Below are positions 1 to 53,169 of a stretch of 64,000 nt of DNA, piece by piece (position 1 is the first letter of the stretch; every line of letters starts with the position of its first letter). Source of the stretch: Muraenolepis orangiensis. Lineage: Eukaryota; Chordata; Actinopteri; Gadiformes; Muraenolepididae. A program made the translations under genes and the position numbers. Under the pieces are notes generated by a model. The model was not told the origin of the DNA, ran no database searches, and was given only the letters and a program-made list of their open reading frames with translations. The stretch lies in contig CM051022.1 of the NCBI GenBank assembly GCA_027704905.1, forward strand, positions 12,320,304 through 12,384,303. The letters are read 5' to 3'.

Positions 1-551
1 CGTTAGATGAGATGTGTCATATGTAATACTTGTTTCACATGAAGAATATACTTAGATAGATTTTAGGGGACACAGAGTCCTCCTTTCAGTTTGAACAAAG
101 GGATCATTCCTGCTAAAAAAAGAAATAAAGTAATTACAATAATGTCACGTCTCGAAGTATATCCCCGAGAGAGTACACCTTACGCCGCAATTAACAGTTA
201 TAGTTTCCTTGGACTTTGACTGTAAGGTTTTGCTGCTGATAAAGCGAAGGGGGTGTGTGTGTGTGTGTGGGTGGGTGTGTGTGTGGGGGTGTGTGTGTGT
301 GTGTGATGTTCCGTTACACGGTGGCAGCATGGAATGGAACATCATGTGATATATGGTGTCCGAAAAAGCAGAAATACTCCACAGCGTACCCTCACACTGT
401 GGCCACAGTGGAACTTTCCACTCTGGTATATTGTAACATGCTGTGCTGCAAAACGCCGTTATCACCCCAACGATGAGGGATATTGTGTGCATTGGCTTGT
501 GTAAGTTCCTCTCACCGCTCTTACTTACGTGCTTCCTCTTATCTACGAAAG
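1..551 (+). other. Part of lta4h intron 1, no exon seen
   Basis: Non-coding sequence upstream of the first visible lta4h exon. It contains an imperfect GT/GTGG tract at about 250-305. I see no candidate for the first coding exon, which in vertebrates carries the first 50 or so residues. Confidence 0.6.
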
Positions 552-16238
<15,687 letters not shown>

Positions 16239-16316
16239 ACCGCTTCACCCCCCACCCCTCTCTCCCTCCACCACCCGACCACATCTTCCATTGCAGCGAC
16301 CAATCGGAACTCCTTA

Positions 16317-16530
<214 letters not shown>

Positions 16531-16653
16531 ATTGCTCAGAGGGGTAGGTGCACAACATATCTTTTTTCTTTTTTAAAGAGACCTCATGGTCTGTTGTACT
16601 CGTGCAGACCCACCGTGTCCGGGGGGCCGATCGCTCAGCTTCTCTTCCTTTTT

Positions 16654-16659
16654 AATAAA
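16654..16659 (+). terminator. lta4h: Likely polyadenylation signal of lta4h
   Basis: AATAAA lies about 420 bp after the lta4h stop codon, in a short unique stretch just past a long (TG)n tract in the 3' UTR. It is the first canonical signal after the stop. Confidence 0.7.
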
Positions 16660-16804
16660 AACCTTTCTGCATCCAAGCTGAATTACGTTTGGGTTTTTGA
16701 CTGAAACACAAAAACAAACAAAAACTGAATCTTTGAGGTCCTCCAAATCTTATATTAACCAGGAGCAAAAAATGGTTGAAAAGTTTAAAGTTGAAAGTTG
16801 AAAA

Positions 16805-16862
16805 GTTGTGTGTATGTATATATATGTGTATATATATGTGTATATATATGTATATATATATG

Positions 16863-16894
<32 letters not shown>

Positions 16895-16918
16895 TGTATG
16901 TATGTATGTATGTATATT
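16805..16918. repeat. TATG/TATA simple repeat
   Basis: Mixed TATATATG and (GTAT)n run between the lta4h 3' end and the foldback element. Confidence 0.9.
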
Positions 16919-16920
16919 TC

Positions 16921-17073
16921 AACTAAAGCAGTGGTTGACCAGCATTAAACAAATAAATAAATGCATTTTATTATACATACATATGTATATATTATATACA
17001 TATGTATGTACAAAATTGTACAAAAAAATGCATTTATTTATTTGTAGAATGCTGGTCAACCACTGCTTTAGTT
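16921..17073. repeat. Long inverted repeat (foldback)
   Basis: Arms 16921-16969 and 17025-17073 are reverse complements with two mismatches in 49. The centre is itself a palindromic TATA/CATATG run. Lies 250 bp past the lta4h poly(A) signal. Probably a small foldback element. Confidence 0.9.
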
Positions 17074-17454
17074 AGTCCAAGCATCAAGGCTGGACTATAA
17101 CATTATCCTCTGGGCTTCTTTTTGACTCGGCGTCTGGTGCGGGATGACTATAATAATCATTAATTACATATTGCAATTTAACACATTGTCATAATGTGTG
17201 GAATGCCAATCGTGCGACTTTATGTGAATTCAATTAGCCAAGGGGCGCATCTGACCTTTTTTCCCTGTTTAAAAAAAAACAACCAAATTTGTAATACATA
17301 ATCATTTATTATACAATTTATAAATAACCCAATTTGAAGGCCTGATTGGGGAGGTTAATGGAAAATCAAAAGCGAATTCTCTCCTAAACATCAGTGAGAA
17401 GTAACCATGGTAACACAACACAACACTTACATTAGTAAAGGGTTAGTGTGTATC

Positions 17455-17735
17455 TGTTAGTGTGTGGGAGTGAGTATGTTTGTGTGTTTATGTGGGTGTG
17501 TTTGTGTGAGAGATGGTTTATATGCATGTGTGTGTGTCTGTGAGAGATGGTTTATATGCGTGTGTGTTTGAGAGATGGTTTGTATACGTGTGTGTGTGTG
17601 TGTGTGTGTGTGTTTGAGAGATGGTTTGTATACGTGTGTGTGTGTGTTTGAGAGATGGTTTGTATGCATGTGTGTGAGAGATGGTTTGTATGCATGTGTT
17701 TATTTGTGTGTGTGTGTCAGATGGTTTGTATGTAT
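17455..17735. repeat. GT-rich tandem repeat with GAGAGATGGTTT motif
   Basis: Repeats of GAGAGATGGTTTGTAT plus variable GT runs. The same motif (CAGATGGTTTGTAT) follows hAT-like copy 2 at 27232. Confidence 0.9.
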
Positions 17736-17739
17736 GTGT

Positions 17740-18690
17740 CAGGGTTTCGGCTTGGATTTCTTCTTGCCGGTCAAGTGTCCGGACAGATTTTATTTTACCG
17801 GACAAATTCGAAACTTACCGGTCATGTTTCAAAAACAGTCTATATTACAAACGCAACTATAATGTACACCTCGATTGACGAAAGAATGACAAAGACCTCA
17901 AATAAATGTGACTATTTAATGAACAACAAAACGAACAAGAACGATTGAGCAAAACCTTGTATTTCAAAACCCCTGTAACATCTGTAGTCCGTTTTAACAT
18001 GGGCTACATGGCATCACATTTACCCTGCAGGCTACCAGGCAACTTTTAGCTTTCTCCTTAATTTCATTGCGGCAAAGTCCTCTGAGCCGAGCTGAAATCA
18101 AAGGTGTCTAATGTGTCTTTGCAGCTTGCAATCCGCATAAGATCATCACTCTCTCCTCCAGACGACTCCGCACTGATGTTTTAACACCATTCTGAGGGAG
18201 AAGCCCCTCTCTGCTGGTCGCTTGACACGGGCACCACACAGGCCATTTAGCCCGAGTGGCCCAGTCGGTACAGCTCGCTGAACTCAGACATGAGCACTTG
18301 GCAAGCTGTCGCAAACATTAAAGCCCCATAGCCGTGGAGCGCTAACATTAAAGCCCCATAGCCGTGGAGCGCTAACATTAAAGCCCCATAGCCGTGGAGC
18401 GCTAACATTAAAGCCCCATAGCCGTGGAGCGCTAACATTAAAGCCCCATAGCCGTGGAGTGCTAACATTAAAGCCCCATAGCCGTGGAGCGCTAACATTA
18501 AAGCCCCATAGCCGTGGAGCGCTAACATTAAAGCCCCATAGCCGTGGAGCCATCACTGCACCTGCAGCTCGTCGGGCGTGCTTGACGTCATGAGAGGAGC
18601 GGCAGCTGATTGGTCACTTCATGACCAAAACCCAACATTATTACCGGACATTTTGACCGGCAGGTTTTTAAATTACCGTTTTTTTTATAC
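17740..18690. mobile_element. hAT-like non-autonomous element, copy 1 (right end lost)
   Basis: Begins CAGGGTTTCGGCTTGG, with subterminal TGCCGGTCAAGTGTCCGG that is mirrored near its other end as CCGGACATTTTGACCGGCA. The interior holds a 30-bp minisatellite. A second copy lies at 26160-27215. CAGGG termini and an 8-bp flanking repeat suggest the hAT superfamily. No transposase is visible. Confidence 0.6.
18317..18550. repeat. 30-bp minisatellite, about 8 copies
   Basis: Unit GCTAACATTAAAGCCCCATA plus GCCGTGGAGC. Copies are nearly identical. Inside hAT-like copy 1. It opens long but meaningless frames on the minus strand. Confidence 0.95.
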
Positions 18691-19139
18691 ACACACACCT
18701 CCATAGCTGTTGAACATGCATGGTGCTTCCTCCCTCCGACTCATCCTGTCCTTAAGAGAGGGATGAGTGTTCGGCTGTCTGAGTACCAGCCTCTTCTGTC
18801 GTCTGATTGGACGACACCTGCCTTCATTTATATAAGCTGTTTTGGTTTGGTTTGGTTGCCCCCGCGTGTGGGTGTGTGTGCAGTGTGTGTGCAGTGTGTG
18901 TGTACGGCCACATGGCATACCTATGGGCTACGTTGTTTTATGTGTGAGTGCATGCACAGACACACACACACACACACACACAGCGGACTAGACGAGAGGT
19001 TTCCTACATATCCATGTCCACCCTGCCCCATCTAATCGAACCTCAGTCTCTCTTTCTGGCGTGCCGCTGTGATCAGCACTGGATGCCTCCACATTCCACC
19101 TGAAGGCTCAAGATGTTTTTTATTTGCCATTTGCAACAA

Positions 19140-20240
19140 TGTACAATGGAATGCTTACTCCCCATTCCCTAGTGGAGTGAGCTAGGGACCATCAACCCTG
19201 GTGTTATGGGTTCAAGTCCCACTGAGGTTGGTCTCCCTGCCAATGTATTAGTTTGGAAAAGTAAACATGTCAAATATAACCGCAGACCGTGTGTCAACCA
19301 GTGTCTCTGTGGCCTAGTGGAGTGAGATGTTGACCATCAACTCTTTAGTTATGGGTTCAAGTCCCACTGGGGTGGGACTTCTCCTTAGAGTTGTGTCTAG
19401 TCAAAGTAACAATGTTGTGTGAATGAAATGTCAAATATAACCTCAGACCATGTGCTAACCAGCGTGATCAACACTGGATACCTCCACACCCAACCTGAAG
19501 GCTACCGGACACAAACATTCAAGTTTTTTATTTGCAACAATGTACAATGGAACGCTTACTCCCCATTCCCTCCCACAGTATGAATGTCCTACAACAATAC
19601 TATAGTATACTTAACAATACTATAAACAACACTTCATACTACCTATGATATTCTATAAATACTATAAAGATTTCCCATCTTGCATGTGTCAGCCAGCGTC
19701 TCTGTGGCCTAGTGGAGTGAGCTGGTGACCGTCAACCCTGGAGATGTGGGTTCAAGTCCCACTGATGTATGTCTTCTAGGCAATGTAATATTTTGGAAAA
19801 GTAAACATGTGTAAATTAATTGTCATATATAACCGCAGCCCATGTGCTAATCAGTGTCTCTGTGGCCTAGTGGAGTGTGCTGGTGACATCAACCCTGGAG
19901 ATATGGGTTCAAGTCCCACTGAAGTTGGTAAACTTGGTAATGTCCTTTTTAGAAAAGTTAACATGTCAAATATAACCGCAGACCATGTGCTAACTGGCCT
20001 CTCTGTGGTCTAGTGGAGTGAGCTGCTGACCATCAACCCTGGAGATATGGGTTCCAGTACCACTGAGGCTGGTTTCCTTAGCAAAGTATTTATTTTGGAA
20101 AATGTTGATGTCAAATCTACCCTTCGGACCTGTTCATAACCTGGACCTGGTGGTGCAGTGGAGAGAGCTGTTGGTTATCAGCTCTGGAGACCCGGGTTCA
20201 AGTTCTGGTGAGTCCTATCCAAGGTAATGTAAGAAAGTCA
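19140..20240 (+). repeat. Tandem tRNA-derived monomers, first array
   Basis: About six units with A-box-like TGGCCTAGTGGAGTGAG and B-box-like GGGTTCAAGTCCCAC, the latter able to form a perfect five-pair T-arm. Units begin near 19170, 19300, 19694, 19852, 20000 and 20145. No acceptor stem pairs, so these are not intact tRNA genes. Confidence 0.7.
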
Positions 20241-20399
20241 TGTGATTTGTGATGTTAAATGTAACCTGACATGTAATGAAGTCTAACCACCACCCTACGG
20301 TACTGGCATAGAGCCCCCTCCCCCCTCCAGGGGGCCGGGGGGGGAAGAGAGATAGGAAGAGGCATGTTGGGGTTATTTTGTAGAGGTGCACCAAATGTT

Positions 20400-20469
20400 T
20401 CTGTGGTGGATTGGAAGTTGAGGTCCTGGACTGGAACACCTCCCTCTACGATCTCCAACATCTCCTGCT
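20400..20469 (-). pseudogene. Possible emc3-like terminal exon relic
   Basis: After a TTTCAG acceptor the sequence reads QEMLEIVEGGVPVQDLNFQS. This weakly resembles the EMC3 C-terminal segment (ALEDVEEELMGKDLNY). The second duplication copy at about 22632-22674 has lost the first 17 bases. Its frame does not join the preceding exon cleanly, which supports decay. Confidence 0.4.
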
Positions 20470-20795
20470 CTGAAACACACAGGGAACAATAGTGTTTAAT
20501 AAGTCAACAGAATACTACTGGAACTACAATATGACTAGGCAGTACAGAGAATTGTGTAGAGTTGGAAGTATTCAGTGCAGTAAACACTACAATTCTAGGT
20601 ACAGAACAGCCCTAGGTACTACAGAACTTTACCCTACAACACTGGGAACTACAGTAAACGCTAGGTTATACTGCAAACAGGAGGTACTACAACATTACTA
20701 GGCTCTATTGACTGATTAACACACGCTAAATCACTAGTTATTTTTAAAATAAGTCGACCTCTGACCTTTAGGGGATTAATGAGGTGTCACCTTAC

Positions 20796-20852
20796 CTTGA
20801 AATCCTTGTTGGGTTCAGGGGGCGTTGCCATGGCAGCACCGGTCATCTGGTC
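20796..20852 (-). pseudogene. emc3-like exon relic, copy A (in frame)
   Basis: A 57-bp exon-like segment with CAG acceptor and GTAAGG donor encodes DQMTGAAMATPPEPNKDFK. EMC3 has EQMTGAAMAMPADTNKAFK at an internal exon, an obvious match. It lies in the first copy of a 2-kb tandem duplication. Confidence 0.6.
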
Positions 20853-20949
20853 CTGCAGGACCGTGATTGGTCAGCAGCTACACACAGGAAGCTAATTGAA
20901 GGAATTACAAATATAGTAACAACTTAATGTCATACTGGTCAATATGTCA

Positions 20950-21133
<184 letters not shown>

Positions 21134-21289
21134 CGGACTAGACGAGAGGTTTCCTACATATCCATGTCCACCCTGCCCCATCTAATCGAACCTCAGTCTC
21201 TCTTTCTGGCGTGCCGCTGTGATCAGCACTGGATGCCTCCACATTCCACCTGAAGGCTCAAGATGTTTTTTATTTGCCATTTGCAACAA

Positions 21290-22400
21290 TGTACAATGGA
21301 ATGCTTACTCCCCATTCCCTAGTGGAGTGAGCTAGGGACCATCAACCCTGGTGTTATGGGTTCAAGTCCCACTGAGGTTGGTCTCCCTGCCAATGTATTA
21401 GTTTGGAAAAGTAAACATGTCAAATATAACCGCAGACCGTGTGTCAACCAGTGTCTCTGTGGCCTAGTGGAGTGAGATGTTGACCATCAACTCTTTAGTT
21501 ATGGGTTCAAGTCCCACTGGGGTTCCTCTCCTTAGAGTTGTGTCTAGTCAAAGTAACAATGTTGTGTGAATGAAATGTCAAATATAACCTCAGACCATGT
21601 GCTAACCAGCGTGATCAACACTGGATACCTCCACACCCAACCTGAAGGCTACCGGACACAAACACATTTCAAGATGTTTTTTATTTGCAACAATGTACAA
21701 TGGAACGCTTACTCCCCATTCCCTCCCACAGTATGAATGTCCTACAACAATACTATACTATACTTAACAATACTATAAACAACACTTCATACTACCTATG
21801 ATATTCTATAAATACTATAAAGATTTCCCATCTTGCATGTGTCAGCCAGCGTCTCTGTGGCCTAGTAGAGTGAGCTGGTGACCGTCAACCCTGGAGATGT
21901 GGGTTCAAGTCCCACTGATGTATGTCTTCTAGGCAATGTAATATTTTGGAAAAGTAAACATGTGTAAATTAATTGTCATATATAACCGCAGCCCATGTGC
22001 TAATCAGTGTCTCTGTGGCCTAGTGGAGTGAGCTGGTGACATCAACCCTGGAGATATGGGTTCAAGTCCCACTGAAGTTGGTAAACTTGGTAATGTCCTT
22101 TTTAGAAAAGTTAACATGTCAAATATAACCGCAGACCATGTGCTAACTGGCCTCTCTGTGGTCTAGTGGAGTGAGCTGCTGACCATCAACCCTGGAGATA
22201 TGGGTTCCAGTACCACTGAGGCTGGTTTCCTTAGCAAAGTATTTATTTTGGAAAATGTTGATGTCAAATCTACCTTTCGGACCTGTTCATAACCTGGACC
22301 TGGTGGTGCAGTGGAGAGAGCTGTTGGTTATCAGCTCTGGAGGCCCGGGTTCAAGTTCTGGTGAGTCCTTTCCAAGGTAATGTAAGAAAGTCATGTGATT
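21290..22400 (+). repeat. Tandem tRNA-derived monomers, second array
   Basis: Duplicate of the first array in copy 2 of the 2-kb duplication, again about six units with the TGGCCTAGTGGAGTGAG and TTCAAGTCCCAC boxes kept. Confidence 0.7.
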
Positions 22401-22979
22401 TGTGATGTTAAATGTAACCTGACATGTAATGAAGTCTAACCACCACCCTATGGTACTGGCATAGAGCCCCCCTGCAGCCCCCCCCCATCCAGGGGGCCGG
22501 GGGGGGGGGAGAGAGATAGGAAGAGGCATGTTGGGGTTATTTTGTAGAGACGCTCTTTATTGGCACAATACATGGCCCTGCCTCCCAGTCCACTACATGG
22601 CGCCTCAGCCGGTGGACTGGAACACCTGGACAGGACATTGAGGTCCCGGACTGGAACACCTCCCTCTACGATCTGAAACACACAGGGAACAATACTGTTT
22701 AATAAGTCAAAAGAATACTACTGGAACTAGGCAGTACAGAGAATTGTGTTGGAAGTATTCAGTGCAGTAAACACTACAATTCTAGGTACAGAACAGCCCT
22801 AGGTACTACAGAACTTTACCCTACAACACTGGGAACTACAGTAAACGCTAGGTTGTAAACAGGAGGTACTACAACATCACTAGGCTCTATTGACTGATTA
22901 ACACACGCTAAATCACTATGGTATTTTTTTAAATAAATCGACCTCTGACCTTTAGGGGATTAATGAGGTGTCACCTTAC

Positions 22980-23035
22980 CTTGAAATCCTTGTTGGTTCA
23001 GGGGGCGTTGCCATGGCAGCACCGGTCATCTGGTC
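22980..23035 (-). pseudogene. emc3-like exon relic, copy B (1-bp deletion)
   Basis: Second copy of the same exon-like segment, 56 bp, with one base deleted so that the frame is lost after MATPP. Splice sites are kept. It belongs to the second copy of the 2-kb tandem duplication. Confidence 0.6.
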
Positions 23036-23125
23036 CTGCAGGACCGTGATTGGTCAGCAGCTACACAGGAAGCTAATTGAAAGAATTACAAATATAGTAA
23101 CAACTTAATGTCATACTGGTCAATA

Positions 23126-24660
23126 CATCCATACTCATTACATATCTAATACAAATCTATGTATAAAAATATCAACACTAGTATTCCACTGCATCATGCA
23201 ATAGGTTACCTACCGGTATAAGTAATGCAATATGAATAAATGATTAGAATTACTTAAATACTAGTAAACCAACATTCATTAATAACAATTAACACATAAA
23301 ACAATATGTAAAATATAAAGTAAAATATAATTCCAGTCAAAATTTCAAAATGTGTGGGTTCAAGGACCCCCTCAGAATCGGAACACCAATTAAACATACC
23401 ATTTGTACTCTTAGATGCCATTGGAACTATTTGTATTATAAATCGTTTCAACCTAAATACTTCAGAGATGTTTCATAGTAATAAACAGAAACACAATTCA
23501 ATTTGAATCATGTTAATACCACTTATAAACAGAGGGTCATTTTATTGCAATTGCATTTTGACTCAACTTGATGGAATTGGTAGTAAGCATTCCATTGTAC
23601 TTGTACTTCTATTGTACATTGCAAATGCCAAATAAAAACATCTTGATCATCTTTATACATTTCAATGAATTGATCCTAAAAGCTTTCAGAACAGTTAACA
23701 GTAACAAGATTAACAGTGACAACAGCAAAAAGACAGTACTATGACTATGAACAGTACCAAGACAGTCCTATGACTGAACAGTGACAACAGTAACAAGACA
23801 TAGTCCTACGACTATGAACAGTAACAAGATTAATAGTCACAAGACAAAGTCCTATGATGTACAGTAACAAGATGAACAGTAACAAGATGAACAGTAACAA
23901 GACACAGTCCTATGTCTATGAACAGTAACAAGACATAGTCTTATGACTATGACCAGTAGTAAAAAGACTGGCGTGGTCCTATTGAACCCACCCAGACATT
24001 TAAAATGTCCAGTCTAAGGCTAACTTTCATTAAGTGCTTCCACTTTCAAATAATGAACGTATTGCTCCTTACTCAAATGATTGGCAGAAAGCTCTGAACA
24101 AATCATAACAGAAGTAATCAAAGCAGCGTTACAGAACACATTGATATGTACGACAGGAGCCTAAGGGTTATATTCTAGGTGCTTTGTAATCAGATCTCGC
24201 TTTGGATTGGCTGGCTTCATGGCACCTGAAGACACATGACGCACTTCAGTCTCCTGTCGCTGTTCTCAATAAAAACCAAACTCAACATAGTCGTCCTATT
24301 TTATCAATTGAGAAAGTTTGGGCTTAGCGTGACTTGACGATGTGGAGTGACCGGACTGACTTAAATATTGATCCGTATTTAGCTCGCAAGCTAGCAAGAT
24401 GGCTAATAAGCAGAGCTACGCAGCAGCAGAAACGGTTTGTTGTGATTGAAGTGAATAAGTCTTGATTAACGTGATGTGTCACAATCACATCACAGTTTAT
24501 ATTGGCCCAAAGCTAACATGGGTGGGAGTAATGAACACAATATGCTTGATTGATTAGCGCAAATGGAGGTTTTTAAAAAATTATATTTTCCAAAATATTT
24601 CTCGGACCCCCTGGCTATGGGTCCATAGTTTGAGAACCAGTGCACTAGACTACACATTGA
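23126..24660. other. Non-coding stretch between emc3-like relics
   Basis: AT-rich sequence with the ACAGTAACAAGA minisatellite and, at 24596-24650, a fragment resembling a hAT MITE end (TAGTTTGAGAACCAGTGCAC). No middle emc3 exons are recognisable. Confidence 0.6.
23691..23965. repeat. Imperfect minisatellite of ACAGTAACAAGA units
   Basis: Variable 20-45-bp units built from ACAGTAACAAGA and TAGTCCTATGACTATGA. Sequence between 23126 and 24660 otherwise shows nothing coding. Confidence 0.75.
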
Positions 24661-24692
24661 TATGAACGTTGAGATGATAGAGTAACAGTCAC

Positions 24693-24843
24693 CTGTCAGA
24701 GACCTGCTCCAGGTCCATCTCCTGGTCACTGTGGAGGAGCAGCTGGCCGACCGAGTCACGCAGCACACATGAAGAAGGCGATGAAGGCGATGCTCCAGCC
24801 ACGCCCTGATACTGGAGTCCAGCAGCAGCTTGGCAGCCGCCAT
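24693..24843 (-). pseudogene. emc3 exon-1-like relic with frameshifts
   Basis: Starts ATG GCG GCT and reads MAAAKLLLDSSIRAW. After shifting frame twice it continues SIAFIAFFM and then DSVGQLLLHSDQEMDLEQVS before an AG|GT donor at 24692. This resembles the first exon of EMC3, a subunit of the ER membrane protein complex (LLLDSNIR-W, then QSDKK-EQVSD). The two frameshifts and the lack of the middle exons downstream argue for a decayed copy rather than a working gene. Confidence 0.55.
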
Positions 24844-25389
24844 GGTGCAGGTCACAGGTCAACCACTAGAGACAGAACACACAAGGTAAGGCTCTGGGAG
24901 GAGCAGAGCAGCATGATGGGAGATGAGGTCTGTCTGTTTAAACTACAAAAAAAACTCTACAAGTTCACCTTGACTTATGAGCCAAGAAAATATGTACTTT
25001 ATATTCCCAGACGGGAAATGATGGTGATGGTGCCACAACAGAAACTACAGGACAGTAATATCATTTTAAAAATAACACTACAATTAACAGAAAGTAGACA
25101 CATGATTCAATCTTAATAGACAGTGACGTGTTCCATTAATATTTCTTGCCAACGTTATCATCGACACAACAAACCCAACCACATATTCATCATCACACAG
25201 CGTTGACCTGTACAGTTTAGGCTGATAATATAATAAACGTATTCAATGTTAACTCTGACTATGAAAAGGGTTAATGGGCTTTGGTCGATGAAGAAGAGGG
25301 ACAACGTGCTTCATGTTTAATATAACATTAAATATGAATACAGACTCCACTAGAAAACCCCTTGGAATGTGGAGAACTCTAAAGAGCTG

Positions 25390-26155
25390 GGATGAAAGGA
25401 ACACACTGGACTCTAACACACTGGACTAATATACTGGACTCTATCACACCGGACTCTAACACACTGGACTAACACACTGGACTCTAACACACTGGACTAA
25501 TATACTGGACTCTAACACACCGGACTCTAACACACTGGACTCTAACACACTGGACTAATATACTGGACTCTAACACACTGGACTCTAACACACTGGACTA
25601 ACATACTGGACTCTAACACACTGGACTCTAACACACTGGACTCTAACACACTGGACTCTAACACACTGGACTCTAACACACTGGACTCTAACACACTGGA
25701 CTCTAACACACCGGACTCTAACACACTGGACTCTAACACACTGGACTCTAACACACTGGACTCTAACACACCGGACTCTAACACACTGGACTCTAACACA
25801 CCGGACTCTAACACACCGGACTCTAACACACCGGACTCTAACACACCGGACTCTAACACACTGGACTCTAACACACTGGACTCTAACACACTGGACTCTA
25901 ACACACCGGACTCTAACACACCGGACTCTAACACACTGGACTCTAACACACTGGACTCTAACACACTGGACTCTAACACACCGGACTCTAACACACCGGA
26001 CTCTAACACACTGGACTCTAACACACTGGACTCTAACACACTGGACTAACATACTGGACTCTAACACACCGGACTCTAACACACTGGACTAACACACTGG
26101 ACTAATATACTGGACTCTAACACACCGGACTCTAACACACTGGACTAACACACCG
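25390..26155. repeat. 15-bp minisatellite, about 50 units
   Basis: Unit GGACTCTAACACACT with a T/C variant (CACACCGGA) and shorter variants GGACTAACACACT. It runs up to the truncated left end of hAT-like copy 2. The 165-residue minus-strand frames here are repeat artefacts. Confidence 0.95.
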
Positions 26156-26159
26156 GACG

Positions 26160-27215
26160 CTAGGATTTTTTCTTGCCGGTCAAGTGTCCGGACAGATCTT
26201 ATTATACCGGACAAATTCGAAACTTACCGGTCATGTTTCAGAAACATATTCTATATTACAAACGCAACTATAATGTACACCTCGATTGACGAAAGAATGA
26301 CAAAGACCTCAAATAAATTTGACTATTTAATGAACAACAAAACAAACAAGAACGATTGAGCAAAACCTCGTATTTCAAAACCCCTGTAACATCTGTAGTC
26401 CGTTTTAACATGGGCTACATGGCATCACATTTACCCTGCAGGCTACCAGGCAACTTTTAGCTTTCTCCTTCATTTCATTGCGGCAAAGTCCTCTGAGCCG
26501 AGCTGAAATCAAAGGTGTCTAATGTGTCTTTGCAGCTTGCAATCCGCATAAGATCATCCCTCTCTCCTCCTCCAGACGACTCCGCACTGATGTTTTAACA
26601 CCATTCTGAGGGAGAAGCCCCTCTCTGCTGGTCGCTTGACACGGGCACCACACAGGCCATTTAGCCCGAGTGGCCCAGTCGGTACAGCTCGCTGAACTCA
26701 GACATGAGCACTTGGCAAGCTGTCGCAAACATTAAAGCCCCATAGCCGTGGAGCGCTAACATTAAAGCCCCATAGCCGTGGAGCGCTAACATTAAAGCCC
26801 CATAGCCGTGGAGCGCTAACATTAAAGCCCCATAGCCGTGGAGCGCTAACATTAAAGCCCCATAGCCGTGGAGCGCTAACATTAAAGCCCCATAGCCGTG
26901 GAACGCTAACATTAAAGCCCCATAGCCGTGGAGCGCTAACATTAAAGCCCCATAGCCGTGGAGCACTAACATTAAAGCCCCTAGCCGTGGAGCGCTAACA
27001 TTAAAGCCCCATAGCCGTGGAGCGGCCATCACTGCACCTGCAGCTCGTCGGGCGCGCTTGACGTCATGAGAGGAGCGGCAGCTGATTGGTCACTTCATGA
27101 CCAAAACCCAACATTATTACCGGACAAATTTTGTCCGGCAGGTTTTTAAATGACGTTTTTTTTTAATAGTTTTTACCCGCTAAAAACCGGTAAATACCGG
27201 CTAACTGAAACCCTG
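26160..27215. mobile_element. hAT-like non-autonomous element, copy 2 (left end lost)
   Basis: Closely similar to copy 1 over nearly its whole length. It starts within the element (GCTAGGATTTTTTCTTGCCG) straight after a 15-bp minisatellite and reaches the intact right end ...CTGAAACCCTG at 27215, the inverse of the CAGGGTTTC start of copy 1. It lies just downstream of the mical3 stop codon. Confidence 0.6.
26728..27024. repeat. 30-bp minisatellite, about 10 copies
   Basis: Same unit as at 18317-18550, inside hAT-like copy 2. The copy number differs between the two element copies, so the array has changed since duplication. Confidence 0.95.
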
Positions 27216-27264
27216 GTATGTGTGTGTGTGTCAGATGGTTTGTATATGTGTGTGTGTGTGTGTG

Positions 27265-27274
27265 TGTGTCAGAT

Positions 27275-27369
<95 letters not shown>
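27265..27369. repeat. (GT)n microsatellite at the mical3 3' end
   Basis: Ends 8 bp short of the mical3 stop codon, so it forms the start of the 3' UTR (as (CA)n in the mRNA). Confidence 0.97.
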
Positions 27370-27370
<1 letters not shown>

Positions 27371-27377
27371 TCTCTCT

Positions 27378-52277
<24,900 letters not shown>

Positions 52278-52814
52278 AGGGGCCCCCTGAGGAAAAGCGG
52301 CGTTCTCTCCTGATGAAGATGATGATGATGATGATGATGATGCTGATGTTGATGTCGATGATGTCACCGGCCTGACTCAAGCTCGTACCCGATTTCCGCT
52401 GCAACCCGATCGGCCCGGTCCACAAATCTAGGAGCAAAGTGTATGACGTCTGATCGGAGCCACCATCTCCGAGAGGTCGGGCTTCTGACCGGGAGGAGTC
52501 TACGGTCCCTTGTCCGGGAGGTGTTCAAACGGTGTTCAAAACAAAAGTCCTCGCTGAAATGGGTTTTGCTGATGCTTCTGATGCTGCTGCTGCTGCTGCT
52601 GTTGTTGTTGCTGTCGTCGTTGTCTTCTCTTGGCCTTCTTTACTGGAGTCTGTCAGAGTCTGTGTTTAACAATAGAAGAAAAATATGTGAATAGTGAAGG
52701 TTAGGGAATGCCTCTGTTTGCTGTGTACATGTAATGTATGTGTGTGTGTGTCCACACATTTCAGACGCTGTACAATGGACTTCATACATTCACAGATCCA
52801 TCCCCGCCAAGCAC

Positions 52815-52956
<142 letters not shown>

Positions 52957-53169
52957 CACTCAGTCACATGAGCTGCCTCATCATCAACACTGTCTGATTG
53001 TGCGGAACAATTAGCCCGCCTGTGGTTAATGATGGGAGATGCAGATGTGAGAATGTGGTCACTCACTCGTACACACAGCACACGTGGACACACAGCTGAA
53101 GCCATAAGCCCCGGGACACCCCCCCCCCCCCCCGGGAAGACACGCACACTTTAACCCAGATGGTCAAAT

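Noticed and set aside
19140..20240. Cluster of functional tRNA genes
   Set aside because: A and B boxes and a T-arm are present, but the 5' and 3' ends do not pair into an acceptor stem and no anticodon arm is clear.
24490..24855. A working 121-residue gene starting MTCTMAAAKLLLDSS
   Set aside because: The EMC3-like similarity needs two frame changes and ends at a splice donor, so the continuous frame is not the ancestral protein.
25542..26082. 165-residue frames of VLESS and CVRVR repeats
   Set aside because: Both come from a 15-bp minisatellite, which is open in two frames because its length is divisible by three.
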